Part shown: in pieces, positions 24,491-32,882 of the stretch
Layout: every line of letters begins with the position of its first letter
Numbering within the stretch: the first letter of the stretch is position 1
Origin: DATKBT01 sp035546295
GTDB lineage: Bacteria; Acidobacteriota; Thermoanaerobaculia; Multivoradales; Multivoraceae
Assembly (NCBI GenBank): GCA_035546295.1
Contig: DATKBT010000097.1
Location: 1 to 40,601, forward strand
DNA: 40,601 nt
Direction of reading: 5' to 3'
Made by a program: the position numbers and the translations under genes
Notes under the pieces: generated by a model
The model's database searches: none
The model's input: the letters and a program-made list of their open reading frames with translations, nothing else
What the model was told of the DNA's origin: nothing

Positions 24491-24499
24491 TGCTATCTT
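24491..24499 (+). promoter_or_regulatory. Candidate extended -10 promoter of the ankyrin gene
   Basis: TGC followed by TATCTT, 40 nt upstream of the ankyrin-repeat start codon. It fits an extended -10 element; no clear -35 is seen. Confidence 0.4.
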
Positions 24500-24538
24500 C
24501 GCGATCGGCCTCTCGAGGCCACACCCTAGGAGTGACGG

Positions 24539-25813
24539 ATGACCGAGCCCTCGAACCCGGCGAGCCGAGAGCTGGCTCGCGCCCTCGAGAGCGACGACGT
24601 CGAGGCGTTGCGCTCCACCCTCGCTCGCCATCCGGAGCTTCGAGCTCGTCTCGACGAGCCGATCGGGCCCTTCGACTCCCCCGCGATCGCCGGAGTGCGC
24701 AGCCGGAAGATGCTCGATGCGCTGCTCGAGGCCGGCGCCGACCCCGACGCGAGGAGCCGCTGGTGGGCGGGCAGCTTCGGTCTCCTCGACTCGGCCGACC
24801 CCGAGCTGGCCGCCTACGCCATCGAGCGCGGCGCCACCGTGACGGTCCACGCCGCGGCGCGGCTCGCACGCATCGACGACCTGCTGCGCCTGCTGGACGG
24901 CGACCCCAGCCTGGTCGCGGCGCGCGGCGGCGACGGTCAAACGCCTCTGCACTTCGCAAGCACCGTCGAGGTCGCCTCGATCCTGCTCGAGAGGAGCGCC
25001 GAGATCGATGCGCTCGACGTCGACCACGAGTCAACACCCGCTCAGTGGATGGTTGCGGATCGCCAGGAGGTCGCCCGCTTCCTGGTCGAGCGCGGCTGCC
25101 GCACCGACCTCCTGATGGCGGCGGCGCTGGGGGACGTCGAGCTCGCCCGCCGGCATCTCGCCGCCGATTCGGCATCGATCCGGGTTCGCGTGAGCGGCGA
25201 GCACTTCCCGATGATCGGCGACCGAGCGGGCGGGACGATCTACCAGTGGACCCTCGGGTTCCACGTCTCGCCCCACGACGTCGCGCGGCGCTTCGGTCAC
25301 GACGAGATGCTCGGGCTCCTGCTCGAGCGCAGCCCCTCCGACGTCGCTCTCGCCGACGCCTGCTGGTCCGGCGACAGCGGGCGCGCCCGCGCGCTCCTCG
25401 CCGCCGAGCCGGGGCTTCCGAGCCGACTGTTGGAGCAGGATCGTCGGCTGGTGGCGCACGCCGCGCGCAACGACCGGCCCGACGCCGTTTCGCTCCTGCT
25501 CGAGAGCGGCTGGCCGGTCGACGCCACCGGTCAGCACCAGGGGACGCCCCTGCACTGGGCGGCCTTCCACGGCAACGTGGCGATGACCGAGACGATCCTG
25601 CGCCACGCGCCGCCGCTCGAGGCGCTCGACGCCGACTTCGAGAGCTCGCCCCTGGGCTGGGCGCTGCACGGCTCTGAACACGGCTGGAACCGCTGCCGCG
25701 GCGACTACCCCGGAACCGTCGAGGCCCTGCTGCACGCCGGTGCGAAGCCTCCCGTCCAGCCGAGCGGCACGGCGGAGGTGCGGGAGCTGCTGGGGCGCTT
25801 CGAGGGGGCTTGA
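24539..25813 (+). CDS. Ankyrin-repeat protein
   Basis: 424 aa; AGGAG lies 6 nt before ATG 24539. Several ankyrin repeats can be followed: IAGVRSRKMLDALLEAGADP (about 46-65), GQTPLHFASTVEVASILLER (about 137-157), GWPVDATGQHQGTPLHWAAF (about 322-341) with DAVSLLLESG just before it, and a final repeat ending in VEALLHAGAKP. There is no signal peptide or transmembrane segment, so it is cytosolic. Repeat spacing is irregular in the middle (residues 190-300), where the consensus is weak. Such proteins bind other proteins; the partner is not evident from context. It is divergent from the DUF1080 gene. Confidence 0.85.
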   Translation: MTEPSNPASRELARALESDDVEALRSTLARHPELRARLDEPIGPFDSPAIAGVRSRKMLDALLEAGADPDARSRWWAGSFGLLDSADPELAAYAIERGATVTVHAAARLARIDDLLRLLDGDPSLVAARGGDGQTPLHFASTVEVASILLERSAEIDALDVDHESTPAQWMVADRQEVARFLVERGCRTDLLMAAALGDVELARRHLAADSASIRVRVSGEHFPMIGDRAGGTIYQWTLGFHVSPHDVARRFGHDEMLGLLLERSPSDVALADACWSGDSGRARALLAAEPGLPSRLLEQDRRLVAHAARNDRPDAVSLLLESGWPVDATGQHQGTPLHWAAFHGNVAMTETILRHAPPLEALDADFESSPLGWALHGSEHGWNRCRGDYPGTVEALLHAGAKPPVQPSGTAEVRELLGRFEGA

Positions 25814-25989
25814 CGTCGCCAGAGTCGCACTCCTCGGCACCCGGTCGCGGTCGTCGTCGAGCAGCTCATCGCGGGCGAGGGGAACGTGGAAGCTCGTGGT
25901 CAAGCAGTCGACGGTCGTTCCGATCGAGTGAAGGCGCCTTCGACCGAAGCAGCCATCAGCGCAGAGCCCTCTGAGCTCGCCACCGCCCG

Positions 25990-27138
25990 CTACCGGGAGA
26001 TCGTCGACAATCTGTCGGCGTCGTGACCGAAGCCGTCCTCGCGCAATGCCGCAAGCAGGCTCTCCGCCACCACCCGATGTCCCTCGGCGTTCCAGTGGAC
26101 GTCGTTCGGGATGAACCACTCGCGCAGCACGCGCTCCGGCGGCCCTGCCTCGAGAAATGCCGGAAACAGGTCGACGAAGTCGACCCCTTCGCGCGCCGCC
26201 CACTCGCGCCAGTGCGTGACGTGGACGCTGTCCCGATCTCGGGCCGCGATCTGGTCGGGCCAGGGGTAGACCACCAGGGTCAGCGCGACGTCGCGGTCGC
26301 GCAGGAAGGCGGCGAGCTCGGAGAGCCGGCGCCCGGCGCGGCGCAGCCCGTCCCTGCCGTAGAGCTCCATCGCGACGGGATCGTGCGCCCACAGCCCTCG
26401 GAAGACACCGAGCTGCAGCCCCTCGCGCGAGCGGCGCCACCGGCGGTTGAGCTGGTTGACGGCGTTGACCAGGATCGTGCGCCGGCGGATGAACGAGCGC
26501 ACCAGGCCCATGCCGTCGTCGACGGCGCGCACTCCGTCCCGGCCGATCTCGGGCAGGTAGATCCGCGCCTCGTCGTGAACGTCCGAGAGGTCGAGACAAA
26601 CGACGACGCGATCGACCTCGAGCCCCTCGGTCTCGAGCAGGTGGCGGGTCTTGGCCACGTAGACGATCGGCGAGTAGCTGACCGCGGCGCCGTTGAGCAC
26701 CCCTACGCCTTCGTCGGCCAGGCCGGCGGCGAGCCTGCCGGCGAAGGTGTCGTCGAAGTCGTAGCCGAGGCCCTCGGTGAAGGAGTCACCGAGCAGCAGG
26801 ATGCGGGGGCGCTCGGAGCGCAGCGGGACGATGCGCGTCTCGCGATCGCGCATCCCCAGCGAATTGGTCGAGACCCGATAGCGCAGCCGGCCCCACTCGG
26901 CCGGTCGATCCGAGACCATCGGCTCGAGGCCGTGGTGGTAGACGGGATGGCGGACACGGTACGACTCCGGCGGGCGGTACCAGCCCACCAGATCGATCAG
27001 CGCGGTGAGGGCGAGATCGCAGGCGAGGATCGCGACCAGCGAGACGGCGACCCCGACCAGCAGCCGGCCGCGGCGGCCAGCGGTTCCTTGGCGCTCGAGA
27101 CTCACCGCGCGACGATACGGCCTCGCCGCCATCTCCAT
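25990..27138 (-). CDS. Membrane-anchored SGNH/GDSL hydrolase
   Basis: 382 aa from ATG 27138 (ATG 27132 is also possible). A hydrophobic segment at 25-50 (GRLLVGVAVSLVAILACDLA) follows a basic N-terminus and anchors the protein with the catalytic domain outside. Block I is RILLLGDSFTEGLGYDF with nucleophile S119; the C-terminal block holds NDVHWNAEGHRVV with the catalytic D346 and H348. These bracket a single SGNH domain. Such anchored enzymes often act on acyl or acetyl groups of cell-surface polysaccharides (AlgX/DltD-like), but no polysaccharide genes are nearby. It is divergent from the XdhC operon, with 225 bp between. Confidence 0.83.
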   Translation of the reverse strand: MEMAARPYRRAVSLERQGTAGRRGRLLVGVAVSLVAILACDLALTALIDLVGWYRPPESYRVRHPVYHHGLEPMVSDRPAEWGRLRYRVSTNSLGMRDRETRIVPLRSERPRILLLGDSFTEGLGYDFDDTFAGRLAAGLADEGVGVLNGAAVSYSPIVYVAKTRHLLETEGLEVDRVVVCLDLSDVHDEARIYLPEIGRDGVRAVDDGMGLVRSFIRRRTILVNAVNQLNRRWRRSREGLQLGVFRGLWAHDPVAMELYGRDGLRRAGRRLSELAAFLRDRDVALTLVVYPWPDQIAARDRDSVHVTHWREWAAREGVDFVDLFPAFLEAGPPERVLREWFIPNDVHWNAEGHRVVAESLLAALREDGFGHDADRLSTISR

Positions 27139-27335
27139 GAAACGAGCGAAGGGGCTCAGCGGGCGGGCACACCGTGCACGCGCGCGAAGCGCTCGGCCAG
27201 GAGCTCCGGCGGACTCCGGGAAGTGCAAGCGAAGCCGGTGTCGCGGTGCTACCGCGACGTCCTTCAGATCGGGGTGAGTCGACAGACCCATCGCACCCGG
27301 GAATTCAGTCGCCAGCCGGCAGTGACGTCCGGCCA

Positions 27336-27354
27336 TACAATCCCCGGCAGGAGG
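27336..27354 (+). promoter_or_regulatory. -10 element and ribosome binding site of the XdhC operon
   Basis: TACAAT at 27336-27341 is close to the -10 consensus; AGGAGG at 27349-27354 lies 9 nt before the first ATG. No good -35 match is seen 17 bp upstream, so the promoter part is tentative while the RBS is convincing. The implied leader is short. Confidence 0.5.
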
Positions 27355-27363
27355 CAACGACCC

Positions 27364-27723
27364 ATGCTCGAGATCCTCGACGACATCGACCGCTGGCGAG
27401 CCGAAGGCCAGCGCGTTGCCATCGCGACCGTGATCAAGACGGTCGGCTCGACGCCGCGCCCCCTCGGCTCCAAGATGGCGGTCTCGGAGCAGGGGTCGAT
27501 CGCGGGCTCGGTCTCGGGCGGCTGCATCGAGGGAGCGGTGTTCGAGGAGGCCCAGGGGGTGCTGCGCGATGGCGAGCCGCGGCGCGTGTCCTTCGGCATC
27601 TCCGACGAGCAGGCCTGGGAGGTCGGCCTGAGCTGCGGGGGCACCGTCGAGGTCCTGGTCGAGAAGCTCGAGGACGTCGAGGGGCTCGAAGGTATCGAGC
27701 GGCGGCTCGAGGAGGACGCGTAG
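27364..27723 (+). CDS. XdhC/CoxI-family protein, N-terminal domain only
   Basis: 119 aa. It matches the XdhC_CoxI N-terminal domain: AIATVIKTVGSTPRPLGSKM, then SIAGSVSGGCIEGAVFEEAQ with its conserved Cys, and GLSCGGTVEVLVE with a second conserved Cys. It ends where a full-length XdhC would continue into the Rossmann part, which is encoded by the next gene, 3 bp downstream. Family members help insert the sulfurated molybdenum cofactor into xanthine dehydrogenase-type enzymes. This is a split XdhC, a common arrangement, rather than a frameshift. Confidence 0.88.
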   Translation: MLEILDDIDRWRAEGQRVAIATVIKTVGSTPRPLGSKMAVSEQGSIAGSVSGGCIEGAVFEEAQGVLRDGEPRRVSFGISDEQAWEVGLSCGGTVEVLVEKLEDVEGLEGIERRLEEDA

Positions 27724-27726
27724 GCC

Positions 27727-28449
27727 TTGTCCTTGCTCGGCAGCCTCGAGCGCGCGCTGCGCGAGGAGACCTGGATCGCTCAGGCGACCGTGATCTCCGA
27801 GCGCGGCCTCGGACGCAAGCTCCTGATCCGGCGCGACGGATCGACCGAGGGATCGCTCGGCGACGCGGCGTTGGAGCGCGCCGCCGCGGAGCTCGCGCTC
27901 GAGCCCGATCGACAGACCGGCCCGGTCTACGTGCCGAGCGCCGAGGCCGGCGAGGTCGAGCTCTTCCTCGAGATCTTCGCGCCGCTGCCCAAGCTGATCG
28001 TCGTCGGTGCGGTTCACGTCGCGATCCATCTCGTCCACTTCGCGAAGCGGCTGGGCTTTCGTTCGATCGTGGTCGACGCGCGGGCGGCGTTTGCCACCGA
28101 GGAGCGCTTCCCCCACGCCGACGAGCTGATCGTCGGCTGGCCGGGGGACGTGCTGGCCGGCATCAAGCTCCACGACAACTCGTACTGCGTCTTCCTCACC
28201 CACGATCCGAAGCTCGACGATCCGGCCCTGATCGCGGCGCTCGGGAGCGACACGCGCTACGTCGGCGCGCTCGGCTCGACACGCACGCACGCCAAGCGGG
28301 TCGAGCGACTGACCGAGGCCGGCGTTTCGCCCGAGCGGATCGCGCGCATCCACGCCCCGATCGGGGTCGACCTGGGAGGCCGGCGGCCCGAGGAGATCGC
28401 GCTGTCGATCGCCGCGCAGATGGTCCAGGCCCGCTACGGCAAGGCGTGA
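27727..28449 (+). CDS. XdhC-family protein with Rossmann C-terminal domain
   Basis: 240 aa from TTG 27727. The first 75 residues resemble a shortened XdhC_CoxI domain without the GGCIEG cysteine motif (WIAQATVISERGLGRKLLIR). The rest is the XdhC_C Rossmann domain: LPKLIVVGAVHVAIHLVHFA (nucleotide-binding loop, G-A-V-H-V in place of GxGxxA), VFLTHDPKLDDPALIAAL, YVGALGSTRTHAKR and IHAPIGVDLGGRRPEEIALSI. It completes the split XdhC with the preceding gene. The GTG start of the MocA-like gene overlaps its TGA. No molybdenum hydroxylase subunits occur in the window, so the client enzyme must be elsewhere. Confidence 0.9.
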   Translation: MSLLGSLERALREETWIAQATVISERGLGRKLLIRRDGSTEGSLGDAALERAAAELALEPDRQTGPVYVPSAEAGEVELFLEIFAPLPKLIVVGAVHVAIHLVHFAKRLGFRSIVVDARAAFATEERFPHADELIVGWPGDVLAGIKLHDNSYCVFLTHDPKLDDPALIAALGSDTRYVGALGSTRTHAKRVERLTEAGVSPERIARIHAPIGVDLGGRRPEEIALSIAAQMVQARYGKA

Positions 28450-29132
28450 GCGGCGCGGCGGGATCGCGGCCGGCGTCGACGGCCCCGCGCGCGTCGATCG
28501 GGGCGGTGGTGCTGGCGGCGGGGACGTCGAGCCGGTGGGGCGGCGACCGATCCAAGCAGCTCCACCCGTGGGAAGGCGAGCCGCTGGTGCGGCGAGCGGT
28601 GCGCATCGCGATCGAGAGCGCCGCGGACGAGGTCGTCGTGGTCACCGGTCACGACGCCCGGGCCGTGGAAGAGACCCTCGCCGGGCTCGCGGTCCGCACC
28701 GTTCACAACCGCGACTATGCGAGCGGCCAGGCGAGCTCGGTGCGCACCGGAATCGCGGCGCTCGGACGCCTCGAAGGTGATGTCGAGGGAGCGCTGTTCA
28801 TTCCCTGCGACCAGCCCCTGCTCGACGTCGGGACCCTCGACCTGCTGATCGGGCGCTTCACCCGGCTGGGCCGGGAGCGCCGGAGCCGAGCCCTGGTGCC
28901 GGCGCACCGGGGGCGGCGGGGCGCCCCGGCGCTGATTGGCAGCGATCTCTTCGGCGCCCTCGCCGCCCTCGAGGGGGACGAGGGCGGCCGGCGGATCCTG
29001 GCCGCCCTTCCCGACCGGGTCGTCGAGGTGGAGCTCGCTTCCCCCGATCCGCTGCTCGACGTCGATACGCTGGAGGATCTCCGGGCGCTCGAGCGCGATC
29101 ACTCTGCTCGTGCGACGCCCGCGAACGGTTGA
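28446..29132 (+). CDS. MocA/MobA-like molybdenum cofactor nucleotidyltransferase
   Basis: 228 aa from GTG 28446, overlapping the XdhC stop (GTGA). The NTP-transferase signature AVVLAAGTSSRWGGDRSKQL covers residues 20-39; FIPCDQPLLD holds the metal-binding Asp, RRGAPALIGSDLF is the substrate loop, and LLDVDTLEDLRAL closes the fold. MocA links CTP to molybdopterin for xanthine-dehydrogenase-type enzymes, whereas MobA uses GTP. The pairing with XdhC favours the MocA role. The first 17 residues are low-complexity and may be dispensable. It is the last gene of a tight three-gene maturation operon. Confidence 0.88.
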   Translation: MSGAAGSRPASTAPRASIGAVVLAAGTSSRWGGDRSKQLHPWEGEPLVRRAVRIAIESAADEVVVVTGHDARAVEETLAGLAVRTVHNRDYASGQASSVRTGIAALGRLEGDVEGALFIPCDQPLLDVGTLDLLIGRFTRLGRERRSRALVPAHRGRRGAPALIGSDLFGALAALEGDEGGRRILAALPDRVVEVELASPDPLLDVDTLEDLRALERDHSARATPANG

Positions 29133-29248
29133 CGCGGCGAGCGCTCCGGCGATCGACGTCCAGTCACGCAACGTCCAGCGACCCGTTCGGCGACCCAACG
29201 ACCTGCGATCAGACGCTGCCTTTCGGAGTCACGAGCCAACCCCCGACC

Positions 29249-30487
29249 GTGTCCGAGACCGATCCCCACCCCGTGTCGCCGCTTCCGGGTCTGATCCCGC
29301 TCGAGGGGGTGGTGCGTCACTACGACTGGGGCTCCCGCACGTTCCTCGCCGCGTTGCGGCATCACCCGCAACCGAGCGCAGAGCCCGAGGCCGAGCTCTG
29401 GTACGGCGCGCACCCCACGGCGCCGAGCCCGGTCAGGCTCGGCGGCGACGAGCTGTCGCTCGACGCGCTGATCGGGCGGCACGCCGCCGAGGTGCTGGGC
29501 GCCGCCTCGGGGACAGGAGCCGGCGACGCGACTCGGCCCGAGCAGCACGAGCTGCCGTTCCTGCTCAAGGTCCTGGCCGCCGACCGGCCCCTCTCGATCC
29601 AGCTCCATCCCGACGGCGCGCGGGCGCGCGCCGGCTTCGAGCGCGAGGAGGCGCAGGGAATCGACCGCAGCGCCAGCCGGCGGCTGTATCCCGACAGCAA
29701 CCCGAAGCCCGAGATCGCCTGCGCCCTCACCCCGTTTGAGGCCCTCCAGAGCCTTCGGCCGCCGCTCGAAGTGCGCTCGCTGGTCGCCTCGCTGGGTTGT
29801 CCCGAGGCCGACGCCCTCCTCGGGCGGGCCGATCCCGAGGACCCCGCCGCTCTGCTCGCGGCGATCCTGTCTCTCGGCGAGAGCGAAGCGTCGGCGCTGG
29901 CGACGGCGACCGCTCGAGCAGCGCAGCGGTCGGCGACGCCGGAGGGAGCGTGGGTGGCGCGTCTCGCCGAGAGCTACCCTCGAGACCCCCTGATCCTCGC
30001 GCCCCTCCTGTTGCACCTCGTCGAGCTGGTACCCGGGGAGGCGCTCTACACTCCGCCGGGCGTGATCCACAGCTATCTCGAAGGCGCCGCGGTCGAGCTG
30101 ATGGGCGCCTCCGACAACGTCCTGCGCGCCGGCCTGACCCGCAAGCCGGTCGACTCCGATGAGCTCCTCGCCGCGCTCGACCCGGCGCCGCGGCAGCCCG
30201 CCATCCTGGTCCCTCGCGAGGTCGCGGGATCGGCGTGGAGGGAGTACCCCGACACCGGACCGATCCGCCTGTCCTTCGCGGACGTCGAGTGGGACGGTGC
30301 CCTCGCGGTGGAGACGATCGGGCACCCGTGCATCCTGCTCGCGATCTCGGGGCACGTACGCGCGCGCTCGAGCGACGGCGCCGAGCTCGAGCTGCGCCCC
30401 GGCGACGCCGCGCTGGTGCCGGCCGCAGCGCCCGGCTACCGGCTCGAGGGCGTCGGCCGGATCTACCGGGCGAGCGCCGCCGGTTGA
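29249..30487 (+). CDS. manA: Mannose-6-phosphate isomerase, class I
   Basis: 412 aa from GTG 29249. The type I phosphomannose isomerase zinc site is complete: Q118 and H120 in QLHPD, E155 in KPEIACALTPFEAL, and H274 in PPGVIHSYLEG. The following GASDNVLRAGLTRKPVD with its catalytic Arg is also present, so the enzyme should be active. It converts mannose-6-phosphate and fructose-6-phosphate in the cytosol. ORF length upstream allows an earlier start, but homology begins at PLEGVVRHYDWGS, residues 19-31. The gene ends tail-to-tail with the multipass membrane gene, overlapping it by 25 bp. Confidence 0.92.
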   Translation: MSETDPHPVSPLPGLIPLEGVVRHYDWGSRTFLAALRHHPQPSAEPEAELWYGAHPTAPSPVRLGGDELSLDALIGRHAAEVLGAASGTGAGDATRPEQHELPFLLKVLAADRPLSIQLHPDGARARAGFEREEAQGIDRSASRRLYPDSNPKPEIACALTPFEALQSLRPPLEVRSLVASLGCPEADALLGRADPEDPAALLAAILSLGESEASALATATARAAQRSATPEGAWVARLAESYPRDPLILAPLLLHLVELVPGEALYTPPGVIHSYLEGAAVELMGASDNVLRAGLTRKPVDSDELLAALDPAPRQPAILVPREVAGSAWREYPDTGPIRLSFADVEWDGALAVETIGHPCILLAISGHVRARSSDGAELELRPGDAALVPAAAPGYRLEGVGRIYRASAAG

Positions 30488-32118
30488 GCGCGCGCGAGCC
30501 CCCACGCCCCCGCGATCAGCAGCGTGAAGGTCACCGCCAGCACGCCCCAGGACGTCTGCGACGCCCAATGGCCGAGGTCGCTCACGAGCGCCAGGTCGAA
30601 CATCTCGTCGACCCACGCCGCGATCAGTGCAGCGAGCAGCCCCCAGCGCACCAGGAGCGCGACCCAGAGCGCCGCGTAGGCCGCCATCACGATCCAGCCG
30701 ATCGGCGAGCTGGGGAGGTGCAGGACGAGCACGACCCCGGCAGTCGCGATCGCTGCCAGCAGCCGGAGCCGCAGCACCATCCTCGACAGCTCGAGGACCA
30801 GCGCGACGAAGCCCGTCCACAGCAACCCGCGCCCGAGCGCGAGCAGGATCGCCTCGAAGGCGGCCCACCCGCCGGCGAGCCCGCCGATCGCTGGCCTGGT
30901 CTCGACCGCGGTGCGGCCGAGCCAGACCGGCAGCCACCAGGCGAGGCCGGCCAGGAGCGCCAACAGGCCGCCGCCGCAGGCGCCGATCAGCACGGCGCTG
31001 GCGACCTCGCGCCGGCGCCAGCTCCCCGACCAGAAGCTGCTCCAGGCGTCCATCACCCCCGGCCAGCGCGCCAGGCGGGGACCGAGCGCGACTGCTCCGA
31101 TCCAGGCCGCCGCCGCGAAGGTGAGACACAGACCCGCGAGGACCAGCGCGTAGGCGGGATCGAGCGAGCGCAGAAGACGGCCCGGCGACTGGGCCAGCAC
31201 GAGCAGCGCCATCAGGCCGCTGGCGAGCGCCAGGCGGCGATTGGCGAGCCGGTCGTCGCGCCCGACGCTGCGATGGCGCCAAGCGAGGCCGCCGACGAAG
31301 AGCACGAGCAGCCCGACGGCGCCTCGCGGCAGCGTCGAGAGGTCGTGGACCGGCGGGGGCACGCGGGTCCCCCAGGCGCCCTCGTACCGGAAGTAGGTCG
31401 GCCGCCCCTCCACCGTCGCCCCCTTCACGCCGAGCTCTTCGCCGGCGAACAGATCGCTCTCCCCCGTCCACTCGAACCTCGCGTCCGCCGGCACCGGTGG
31501 GACGAAGCGCGCGTAGAGCTCGCGGAAGCTTCCGAGCTCGAGCCCGGCCGCCTCGAACACCGGCTCCCAGGCGTCGTCCTGCTGGCGCGACTCCGAGGCC
31601 CGCGGCCACCGCCGCAGCTCCACCAGCCGGCCCTCGGCGTCGAGGCGGACCGCGATCTCGCTCGGCCGGTGAACCGGCGGCGAATCGAACCCGAGGCGCA
31701 GCAGGTCGTGGCCGGCCTCCGGCACCAGGCGCCGCGCGCTCTGCCGGTACCAGAACAGGATCGGAGGCGGGCTCGACCGGCGCGCCCGGCGCCGCTCGTC
31801 GAGCTCGGGGATCAGGTCCAGGTACGCGAGGTAGTCCTGCGAGTACTCGAAGCCGCTCGCCATGTCTCCCGTCGCGCTCCATCCGGTGGTCGTTGCGATG
31901 ACCTCCCGAGCGCGCTCGATGAGCTCGGCGGGGGACAGCGCCAGGCTCGCTGGGTCGATCACCGAGCGCGGCTGAGACAGCACGAGCGCGGCGAGGGCGG
32001 CGGTGGCGCCGACCGCGAGCAGCGCCCAGCCGGCACGGGCCGACCGGATCGCCGGCACGCGACGCGGCGCCGCCTCCGGCGCCGTCGCGGCCACCCCCGC
32101 GCTCGGGATCGCGGTCAC
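30463..32118 (-). CDS. Multipass membrane protein, unknown function
   Basis: 551 aa. I chose GTG 32118, which has GAGGAA 6-7 nt upstream and lies 10 bp after the DUF4203 stop; an earlier GTG at 32193 would overlap that gene. One N-terminal transmembrane helix (about 25-45) is followed by a roughly 220-residue extracytoplasmic domain (ELIERAREVIATTTGWSATG onwards, with FWYRQSARRLVPE) and then some eight to ten helices to the C-terminus. I recall this extracytoplasmic/membrane module from C-terminal ends of Acidobacteriota Ser/Thr kinases; here it stands alone, without a kinase. That recall needs a database check. No catalytic motif is recognisable. It is in a likely operon with the DUF4203 gene. 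Confidence 0.7.
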   Translation of the reverse strand: MTAIPSAGVAATAPEAAPRRVPAIRSARAGWALLAVGATAALAALVLSQPRSVIDPASLALSPAELIERAREVIATTTGWSATGDMASGFEYSQDYLAYLDLIPELDERRRARRSSPPPILFWYRQSARRLVPEAGHDLLRLGFDSPPVHRPSEIAVRLDAEGRLVELRRWPRASESRQQDDAWEPVFEAAGLELGSFRELYARFVPPVPADARFEWTGESDLFAGEELGVKGATVEGRPTYFRYEGAWGTRVPPPVHDLSTLPRGAVGLLVLFVGGLAWRHRSVGRDDRLANRRLALASGLMALLVLAQSPGRLLRSLDPAYALVLAGLCLTFAAAAWIGAVALGPRLARWPGVMDAWSSFWSGSWRRREVASAVLIGACGGGLLALLAGLAWWLPVWLGRTAVETRPAIGGLAGGWAAFEAILLALGRGLLWTGFVALVLELSRMVLRLRLLAAIATAGVVLVLHLPSSPIGWIVMAAYAALWVALLVRWGLLAALIAAWVDEMFDLALVSDLGHWASQTSWGVLAVTFTLLIAGAWGLARAQPAALAR

Positions 32119-32128
32119 CAGACGTTCC

Positions 32129-32731
32129 TCACGCTCGCTTGCGCTCGCGGCGCCTCCTGGCGACCTTCTCCTCGCGCTTGGAACGCCCCTCACCCGCCTG
32201 GACCGCGATCCCGATCATCAGCAGGAAGAGACCGGCGAGCACCGCCGGGGTCCCCTCGAGACCGGTCGCCGGCAGAATCAGCGAGGTGCCGATCCAGGCC
32301 GAGACGCCGATCAGCACGACCGCGAACAGGCCCCTGATGAGCGCGGCGCCGAGCACCGCGCCCGCCACCACGAGCAGGAGCTCGAGCCCGTTCCAGTCGA
32401 TGCCGGCGAGTCCGATGACCTGCCACGCGGCGACCCCCCCCAAGAGCAGCCCCGCGACGACCAGCGCGACCCGCTGGACGACGAAGGCCAATGCCGCCCC
32501 CATCACTCCCGCCACCAGCGCGACGACCAGCCGTACGTCCGGCGAGACCGTCCAACCGAGCGACTCCGGGAGCCCGGACGAGACGAGGGCGAAGCCGAGC
32601 AGGAAGCCGGCGGCGCCGAGCAGGAGGAAGAACAGGCGGCGGCCGAACAGCAGGAGAACGGCGCCGACCGCGATCTGGATCCATCCGGGCTCGATCGGAA
32701 TCGAGTCGAGCGCAGAGCTCAGCTCTTCCAC
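32129..32731 (-). CDS. DUF4203 (TM7SF3/TMEM198-like) membrane protein
   Basis: 200 aa from GTG 32731. Six or seven hydrophobic helices with the glycine-rich spacing typical of DUF4203: IQIAVGAVLLLFGRRLFFLL, LLGAAGFLLGFALV, LVVALVAGVMGAALAFVVQR and so on. The C-terminus is a highly basic tail (SKREEKVARRRRERKRA). Its function is unknown in bacteria. It is 10 bp upstream of the multipass gene on the same strand, so the two are probably translated together. Confidence 0.8.
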   Translation of the reverse strand: MEELSSALDSIPIEPGWIQIAVGAVLLLFGRRLFFLLLGAAGFLLGFALVSSGLPESLGWTVSPDVRLVVALVAGVMGAALAFVVQRVALVVAGLLLGGVAAWQVIGLAGIDWNGLELLLVVAGAVLGAALIRGLFAVVLIGVSAWIGTSLILPATGLEGTPAVLAGLFLLMIGIAVQAGEGRSKREEKVARRRRERKRA

Positions 32732-32882
32732 GGCTCATCCACCCTGGTCGCCCCCTCCCCGGCGCGAAGCCCGCCGGCGATTCGAACCTCCGAGACCGTG
32801 AGGCCCGGCCCGGCGGCTCCTCCCGGCAACGCGCCGAAGGGTTCGAGCCGGCGAGACGCGCTCTCGATCGGCGCCTCGGCGG

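Noticed and set aside
27364..28449. XdhC frameshift
   Set aside because: The two pieces have their own starts and are a recognised split form of XdhC. The second part also begins with a vestigial N-domain, so this is not a simple frameshift.
32740..32880. tRNA on either strand, suggested by GGTTCGAATC-like words
   Set aside because: The flanking bases do not form a T-stem, and no anticodon or acceptor stem can be paired.
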